Origin: Acetobacter farinalis
Lineage (GTDB): Bacteria > Pseudomonadota > Alphaproteobacteria > Acetobacterales > Acetobacteraceae
Direction: 5' to 3'
Assembly: GCF_011516935.1 (NCBI RefSeq)
Contig: NZ_WOTF01000002.1
Location: 248,001-312,000 of the forward strand
DNA: 64,000 nt
The notes beneath the pieces are model-generated. The model searched no databases and was not told the DNA's origin. It saw only the letters and a program-made list of their open reading frames with translations. Every line of letters begins with the position of its first letter. Position 1 is the first letter of the stretch. This document shows, in pieces, positions 59,050 through 64,000 of the stretch. The position numbers and the translations under genes were made by a program.

Positions 59050-60584
59050 TGCGGAGAAAATCGGCGCTCTGGGCGGCAACGACACTGGTCCTGAGCGGCT
59101 GCGCCGTGGGGCCGAATTTCAGGAAGCCAGCCCCCCCGGCCCCTACGGATTATGGGCAGGCGGGAAAAGGTCAGGCCACGCAGGCTGTGTCCGGTGCGGC
59201 TGAACGGGCCGCCGGTGGGCCGCAGAGTGTCGTGCAGGTGTTTCATCCGGGGCAGGATATCCCCGCACAATGGTGGGCGCTCTTCCACTCCCCGGAGCTG
59301 GACAAATTGGTGCGCCGCGCGCTGGACCAGAATCCTTCGCTCGAATCCGCGCGGGATGCGCTGGCGGCGGCCAACGAAAACCGTCTGGCCCAGCAGAGTG
59401 CGCTGTATCCGTCTATTTCGGGCAGCTACAACCCAACCCGTAACAAGACATCCCGCACCTATTCTGCCGTGCCGAACAGCAACGCATGGCTCTACACCGT
59501 GCATACGGCCCAGTTGAATATCTCGTATGTGCCGGATCTGTGGGGCGGGGTGCGCCGTGGCGTGGAAGCCGCGAAGGCCATGCGTGATGCCCAGCGCGAC
59601 CAGCTTGAGGCGGTTTACCTCACCCTCACATCCTCCGTGGTGCAGGCGGCTATTGATTATGCGGCTCTGAATGCGCAGCTCGAGGCCACAAATTCACTGG
59701 TTGCCGTGCAGCGCGCGGTGCTGGCTTCGGCTGAGCGGCAGGAGCAGGTGGGGCAGTTCTCTCGGAACAATGTGGCCATGCAGCGCGCCTCTCTGGCGCA
59801 GAATGAGGCCAGTCTGGCTCCGCTGCAAAAGCAGCTTGAGCAGCAGCGGCACCTGATTGCAGCCCTTGTGGGGGATGCGCCGGATGCGCCGGAACCGACA
59901 TTCACGCTGGAGAGCCTGACACTCCCGGTTGATTTGCCACTCACTCTGCCTGCCCGGCTGGTTGAGCAGCGCCCGGATGTTCGTACCGCGCAGGATAACT
60001 GGCATGCAGCCTGTGCACGGGTGGGTGTGGCCGTTGCGAATCGTCTGCCCAATGTGCAGCTTGGCGCAACGCCGGGGTTTGCCGCGGCCTCCATCGCGCA
60101 GATGGCAACACCGGGTTTCGGGCAGTGGGAAATTGCCGCCATGGTCACGCAGCCGCTGTTTGACGCCGGTTTGCTGCGGCATCAGGAAAACGCGGCGCGT
60201 GCGGCGTATGATCAGGCCACGGCGGATTACCGCACCGCGCTTATCAGCGCCCTGCAGGATGTGGCGGATACCCTGACAGCCATCCGGTCAGATGCTGTGG
60301 CGCTGGGGGCCAATGCCTCCGCCGCAACGGCCGCGGCGGAAAGCTGGCATATTGCTCAGGCGCAGTATCGACTTGGGGATGTGAGCGAAGTCACCATGCT
60401 GCAGGCCCAGCAGACCCAGCTTCAGGCCCAGCTTGCTCTGGCGCAGGCCAGAGCGGGCAGACTGTCAGATACAGTCGCCCTGTTTCAGGCTCTGGGTGGC
60501 GGCTGGTGGAACCGGAAAGAGTCAGTGGCTCCTCACGCGCCGTCCTGGCACCCGGATAAAGGCCTAGCGGTTATCCTGCCCTGA
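59046..60584 (+). CDS. outer-membrane efflux lipoprotein (NodT/OprM family)
   Basis: A 512-residue TolC-like channel of the lipoprotein kind: lipobox LSGC with C19, then CAVGPNFRKP, the hallmark N-terminus. DQNPSLESARDALAAANENR and DLWGGVRRGVEAAKA are repeat-domain motifs, and LVEQRPDVRTAQ is near the middle. It starts in the pump stop (ATGA overlap), so the three genes form one coupled operon. A few residues at the C-terminus after GGGWW overlap the facing fnr-like gene by 21 bp. Confidence 0.92.
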   Translation: MMRRKSALWAATTLVLSGCAVGPNFRKPAPPAPTDYGQAGKGQATQAVSGAAERAAGGPQSVVQVFHPGQDIPAQWWALFHSPELDKLVRRALDQNPSLESARDALAAANENRLAQQSALYPSISGSYNPTRNKTSRTYSAVPNSNAWLYTVHTAQLNISYVPDLWGGVRRGVEAAKAMRDAQRDQLEAVYLTLTSSVVQAAIDYAALNAQLEATNSLVAVQRAVLASAERQEQVGQFSRNNVAMQRASLAQNEASLAPLQKQLEQQRHLIAALVGDAPDAPEPTFTLESLTLPVDLPLTLPARLVEQRPDVRTAQDNWHAACARVGVAVANRLPNVQLGATPGFAAASIAQMATPGFGQWEIAAMVTQPLFDAGLLRHQENAARAAYDQATADYRTALISALQDVADTLTAIRSDAVALGANASAATAAAESWHIAQAQYRLGDVSEVTMLQAQQTQLQAQLALAQARAGRLSDTVALFQALGGGWWNRKESVAPHAPSWHPDKGLAVILP

Positions 60585-61343
60585 GGCGAGGTCTTCCAGA
60601 CGGGAGACCGCGAGCACGCGAATCCCGTGATTATCCGTGCCGGTAATGATTTTTTCGCGGCGCAATGCGCTGAGGGTACGGCTGACGGTTTCAATGGTCA
60701 GGCCAAGATAATCGGCAATATCAACCCGTGTCATGGGCAGGGACACCATCTGCCCTTCCACGGCGGAGTCGGCATGGGGGGAGGGGGGCATCATGCGGGC
60801 CAGCAGGAAGCTGGCAATGCGCTCCCGTGCGGTCTTGCGGCCCAGAAGCAGCATCTGTTCCTGCGCTTCCGCCAGTTCTCCGGTGATTTCTGTCAGAAGC
60901 CTGCGCTCGAAAAGCGGGTAGTCCGTCAGCAGGGTTTCAAGCTGAGGGCGAAGAAACCGGCAGACCTGCACGGTATCAACAGTTTCCGCCCCGAAGGAAT
61001 AGGTTCTGGCGTTGGTCAGCCCGAGAAAGTGGCCCACATCCGCAAAGCCGGTTATCTGGCGGCGGCCATCGGGAAGGGATTTGAAGAGCTTGACCGTGCC
61101 TTTGGTGACATTGAAGAAAGCAATGGCAGGAGAGCCTTCTTCAATCAGGGTTGTTGCCGGCGGAAAAGTCAGGCGGCTGGAGGCCTGCGCCAGAATTTCC
61201 AGTTCCTTGTCATTGATGGCGTTGCAAATGCTTTGCCCGCGAATGCCACAGACAGTGCAGCGCTGAAGCTCCATACCTGTGTCTTGTAAGAACCTGCGCC
61301 TGAGCGGGAGGGGCGCTGTCCGTGGATGATCTGTAAGGGACAT
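60564..61343 (-). CDS. FNR-type Crp-family regulator
   Basis: A 259-residue Crp/Fnr protein. Candidate Fe-S ligands are C29, C32, C40 (CTVCGIRGQSIC) and C128 (VQVCRF), as in oxygen-sensing FNR. The C-terminal helix-turn-helix has IADYLGLTIETVSRTLSAL, where the E-x2-SR pattern matches FNR residues that read TTGAT. ATG 61343 is used; an in-frame ATG at 61274 is just before the cysteines. A perfect FNR box lies 96 bp upstream, suggesting autoregulation. It faces ompW-hemN. Confidence 0.9.
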   Translation of the reverse strand: MSLTDHPRTAPLPLRRRFLQDTGMELQRCTVCGIRGQSICNAINDKELEILAQASSRLTFPPATTLIEEGSPAIAFFNVTKGTVKLFKSLPDGRRQITGFADVGHFLGLTNARTYSFGAETVDTVQVCRFLRPQLETLLTDYPLFERRLLTEITGELAEAQEQMLLLGRKTARERIASFLLARMMPPSPHADSAVEGQMVSLPMTRVDIADYLGLTIETVSRTLSALRREKIITGTDNHGIRVLAVSRLEDLASGQDNR

Positions 61344-61438
61344 AGAGGTACGGATCCGGTAAAGCCGACTCTTGCGGAGTATGGAACTGTCCGGAAAAGC
61401 CTGAGGCAGGAAAATCTGCCGTAAATATTAGGTCATTG

Positions 61439-61452
61439 TTGATATAAATCAA
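61439..61452. promoter_or_regulatory. FNR box, TTGAT-N4-ATCAA
   Basis: A perfect palindromic FNR/FixK site upstream of the FNR-type gene (96 bp from its start) in the divergent region. Confidence 0.75.
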
Positions 61453-61561
61453 CGACAAGTCTTAAAATTCCAATCCTGCAGGGGTATTTTAAGAGAATGT
61501 CAGCATTGTGCAGTACGCTGTGGTGTAAATGGCACACCCTTCTGCCGATCGTAGTTTGTGT

Positions 61562-61575
61562 TTGATCTAAATCAT
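61562..61575. promoter_or_regulatory. FNR box upstream of ompW, TTGAT-N4-ATCAT
   Basis: One mismatch to the palindromic FNR consensus, 68 bp before the ompW start codon, a fitting place for an activator site. Confidence 0.65.
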
Positions 61576-61642
61576 GGTGGCTGGTCTCTGCGCGTGATTT
61601 TTGCGTCTCATGAATTACAGCGCAGTTGGAAGAGTAACAGGT

Positions 61643-62440
61643 ATGGTCAAGCTTCGTTCCTTATTTGCAGCCCTTGCGGCAGGTGTGGCAGCCGTGTCCG
61701 GTGCCACTGCGGCTCAGGCTCAGGTTGCGGCTCCGGCATCTTCGAATGCGGCCTATGTCAATGCTCCGGTTGTCAGCCAGATTCCGGCGGCTCCCCGTCA
61801 AGGCGGCGGGCATTGCGGCCTGTTTGAAACCTGCGCCAGCACCAAGATCGGTCTGGGGAAAGGTGACTTCCTCATCCGTCTCTCCGCTCTGGGCGTCATG
61901 CCTGAAGATCGGGACAGCAAGCTCTGGCTGAACGGCAATGTCCTTCCGGGCCGCGTGAAGACCACACGCCAGGTGATGCCGGAACTGACGTTTGAATATT
62001 TCTTCACGGATAACGTGTCTATTGACCTGATTGCTGCCAGCACCCGTCATGAAGTGGCGGCTGAAGGCACGCCGCTGGGCAAGATTGACGTTGGCAGCGC
62101 ATGGGTTCTTCCGCCGACGGTCACGCTCGCATGGCACTTCCGTCCGCATAAACGCTTCAACCCGTATCTGGGCGTGGGTGGCACGCTGGCATGGTTCCAT
62201 AACGTGTCCCCCGCTGGTGGCGTTGTGCAGAAGCTGAACGTGGGTGTTACGGGTGGTCCGTCTGTCAACGCAGGTTTTGATTATCAGCTCGTCGGCAACT
62301 GGTTCTTCAACTTTGATGTGAAGCAGATGTTCATGAGAATGCACGCCTGGGCGAACGATCGTGACTCCAAGGCCTTCATCAAGGCGCATGATTCTCTCGA
62401 CCCGACCGTGGTCGGCGCTGGTATCGAATACCGGTTCTAA
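61643..62440 (+). CDS. ompW: OmpW-family outer membrane protein
   Basis: A 265-residue beta-barrel. The signal peptide ends at about residue 25 (ATAAQA). KGDFLIRLSALGV is followed by LTFEYFFTDNVSIDLIAAS, LPPTVTLAWHF and FNPYLGVGGTLAWF, which are typical OmpW strands. The protein ends in a C-terminal aromatic (EYRF). It has about 45 extra residues between the signal and the barrel. ATG 61643 is chosen. hemN follows after 4 bp. In enterobacteria ompW is FNR-activated, which suits the FNR box upstream. Confidence 0.9.
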   Translation: MVKLRSLFAALAAGVAAVSGATAAQAQVAAPASSNAAYVNAPVVSQIPAAPRQGGGHCGLFETCASTKIGLGKGDFLIRLSALGVMPEDRDSKLWLNGNVLPGRVKTTRQVMPELTFEYFFTDNVSIDLIAASTRHEVAAEGTPLGKIDVGSAWVLPPTVTLAWHFRPHKRFNPYLGVGGTLAWFHNVSPAGGVVQKLNVGVTGGPSVNAGFDYQLVGNWFFNFDVKQMFMRMHAWANDRDSKAFIKAHDSLDPTVVGAGIEYRF

Positions 62441-62444
62441 TGGC

Positions 62445-63824
62445 ATGAGCGCGGCGTCTTTATCGGATCTGGTTCTTCGTTACGGCGGGAACCTGCCGCG
62501 CTACACCAGCTACCCGACCGCTGCCAGCTTTACGGAGGCGGTCGGGCCTGCGCAGGCCGAACAGTGGCTGCGCGCCCTCCCGGCGGATGAGCCGGTTTCT
62601 CTGTATTTCCATGTCCCGTTCTGTGATGAGCTGTGCCGCTTCTGCGGGTGCAACACATCAGTCATGCGCCATGAAGACGGGCGTATGGCGTATGGGGATC
62701 TGCTGCGGGAAGAACTGCGCCGGATTGTGGCGCTGGTGGGAAGCGGGCGGCGTGTCAGGCACCTTCAGTTCGGGGGCGGCACGCCCTCCACTCTGCCGGC
62801 GGCCTCTCTCCGGCAGGTTCTGCGCAGTGTGCGCCAGTTTTTCCGCATAGACCCGGATGCCGAGCTGGCCATGGAGCTGGACCCCCGGCATGTGCCTTCC
62901 GGATATCCGGAACTGCTGGGGGCGCTTGGTTTCACGCGTATCAGCATTGGTGTGCAGGATCTGGAAGAAAAGGTGCAGGAGGCTTGTGGCCGGCATCAGT
63001 CTTTTGCCCAGACGGAAGCCTGCCTCACCGCAGTGCGCAATGCCGGTGTTTCCGGCGTGAATGTCGATCTGATTTATGGCCTGCCCTACCAGACAGAAGA
63101 GAGTGTGGCGGCCACGGCGCGCAAGATTGCGTCCCTCCGGCCCAGCCGTCTGGCGGTGTTTGGCTATGCGCATGTGCCCTGGAAGCAGAAGCGTCAGCGC
63201 CTGATCCCCGAGGAAGCCTTGCCGCTCCCGGTTGAGCGCCTGCGCCAGCGCGCCCGTATGGAAGAGGTCCTGTGCGAGGAAGGCTATCTGCCCATCGGGC
63301 TGGATCATTACGCCCTGCCGGATGACCCGCTGGTGAAAGCCGCACAGGCAGGCACGCTTCGCCGCAATTTTCAGGGCTATACAACCGATTCGTCGGCTGT
63401 GTTGCTGGGCATGGGGGCTTCCGCCATTTCCATGCTGCCGGGCGGGTATACGCAGAATATCACGGCGGTTGCGCCCTATGCCCGCGCCTTGGCAGATCAG
63501 CCGGGCCTGCCGGTTGCCCGTGGCGTGGCCCGCACAGCGGATGATACGCTGCGGGGCCGTCTGATTGAGGAACTGATGTGCACCATGCAGCTCGACCTTG
63601 AGGCCGGGCCAGCAAAAGGGCACGATTTTTCTGCTGAATATGCAGCCCTCAAGCCACTTGTGCAGGATGGGTTTGTGGTGCTGGACGGTGGTTCCGTAAG
63701 GGTCACGCCGGAAGGGCGGCCTTTCCTGCGTCATGTGGCGGCGGTGTTTGATACACGGCGCAACGCCCTGCCTGTGGCAGACTCCGGCGCTACGCCTCAA
63801 CCCCGGTTTGCAACGGCACTTTAG
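62445..63824 (+). CDS. hemN: oxygen-independent coproporphyrinogen III oxidase
   Basis: A radical SAM enzyme that decarboxylates coproporphyrinogen III without oxygen. It has 459 residues; the 4Fe-4S cysteines are C60, C64 and C67 in HVPFCDELCRFCGCN, and the length and N-terminus (LPRYTSYPTA) are those of true HemN. QFGGGTPS, ISIGVQD and VDLIYGLPYQT follow the family. It starts 4 bp after ompW, so oxygen control through the upstream FNR box is likely. Confidence 0.95.
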   Translation: MSAASLSDLVLRYGGNLPRYTSYPTAASFTEAVGPAQAEQWLRALPADEPVSLYFHVPFCDELCRFCGCNTSVMRHEDGRMAYGDLLREELRRIVALVGSGRRVRHLQFGGGTPSTLPAASLRQVLRSVRQFFRIDPDAELAMELDPRHVPSGYPELLGALGFTRISIGVQDLEEKVQEACGRHQSFAQTEACLTAVRNAGVSGVNVDLIYGLPYQTEESVAATARKIASLRPSRLAVFGYAHVPWKQKRQRLIPEEALPLPVERLRQRARMEEVLCEEGYLPIGLDHYALPDDPLVKAAQAGTLRRNFQGYTTDSSAVLLGMGASAISMLPGGYTQNITAVAPYARALADQPGLPVARGVARTADDTLRGRLIEELMCTMQLDLEAGPAKGHDFSAEYAALKPLVQDGFVVLDGGSVRVTPEGRPFLRHVAAVFDTRRNALPVADSGATPQPRFATAL

Positions 63825-63845
63825 AACCTCGGCTGGCCGCCACCG

Positions 63846-63871
63846 TGCAAGCATAAGTTGCAAGCATCAGT
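63846..63871. repeat. tandem 13-bp direct repeat
   Basis: TGCAAGCATAAGT followed at once by TGCAAGCATCAGT, one mismatch. It lies in the intergenic region after hemN, possibly a regulator site for the next gene. Confidence 0.5.
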
Positions 63872-63893
63872 TGATTGCGGGGTGATTTTGGCG

Positions 63894-63915
63894 CATGGAG
63901 AGAAAGCTTTCCATG
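63894..63915. repeat. inverted repeat CATGGA-N10-TCCATG
   Basis: Perfect 6-bp arms, 74 bp before the next putative start codon; possible operator. Confidence 0.3.
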
Positions 63916-63988
63916 CCCGGATGCCATGAAAAAGAACGGCATTCCTGTTAAGGGCAGGAACCCGCATCACAGCTGAAGGACAGGACAG

Positions 63989-64000
63989 ATGCGTTCTGAC
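63989..64000 (+). CDS. 5' end of a gene running off the window
   Basis: ATG 63989 with AAGGA about nine bases upstream; only four codons are visible, so nothing can be said about the product. Confidence 0.35.

Overview
This 64 kb window looks like ordinary chromosomal DNA of an acetic acid bacterium (Alphaproteobacteria, Acetobacteraceae, most likely Acetobacter). The evidence is the GC-rich codon use, several gene orders of that group (cpoB-tilS-ftsH-folP-glmM; tsaE-addB-addA-trxA; cysteine desulfurase pair-ferredoxin-mnmA), an AddAB rather than RecBCD system, a CtrA-family regulator, and an rfbBACD plus glycosyltransferase cluster laid out like the pellicle genes polABCDE described in Acetobacter. 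I saw no insertion sequence, prophage, CRISPR array or rRNA operon. Two tRNA genes are present, both for threonine.

Layout. 1-8 kb: end of the tol-pal region (cpoB), tilS, ftsH, folP, glmM and thiD, all on the + strand. 8-9.5 kb: an isolated minus-strand CtrA-family response regulator next to about 700 bp of extremely AT-rich non-coding DNA. 9.5-22 kb: tsaE, addB, addA, trxA, accD, folC, tRNA-Thr(UGU), cysS and a TrmJ-like methyltransferase. 22-29 kb: a hydrolase, two cysteine desulfurases, a 2Fe-2S ferredoxin, mnmA, a GST and a GT4 glycosyltransferase. 29-37 kb, minus strand: dTDP-rhamnose genes rfbB, rfbA, rfbC, rfbD, then a GT2, ftsK and an RluA-type pseudouridine synthase. 37-40 kb, + strand: a large unassigned PLP-fold protein followed by a histidine phosphatase. 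40-46 kb: periplasmic trehalase carrying two hexanucleotide microsatellites, tldD, tyrS and a small lipoprotein. 46-47 kb: an intergenic region with two perfect DnaA boxes, then tRNA-Thr(GGU) and dksA. 47-52 kb, minus strand: an O-antigen-ligase-like protein, ssb, rsmD, a RluB-type pseudouridine synthase, a PuuD-like amidotransferase and a tiny membrane protein. 52-64 kb: tadA, a DegP-type protease, a CzcCBA-like heavy-metal RND operon, then an FNR-type regulator facing ompW-hemN with two FNR boxes between them.

How the genes work together. Most of the window is housekeeping: tRNA modification and charging (tilS, tsaE, cysS, trmJ, mnmA with its sulfur donors, tyrS, tadA), rRNA modification (rsmD and two pseudouridine synthases), DNA repair and segregation (addAB, ssb, ftsK), envelope maintenance (cpoB, ftsH, glmM, degP) and folate synthesis (folP, folC). 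Accessory functions are the rhamnose/pellicle polysaccharide cluster, trehalase, metal efflux and a small oxygen-responsive block. The least explained items are the PLP-fold protein with its phosphatase partner (37265-40148), the CtrA-family regulator with a textbook CtrA box in its own upstream region, the roughly 22% GC spacer beside it, and the DnaA-box pair near 46.3 kb.
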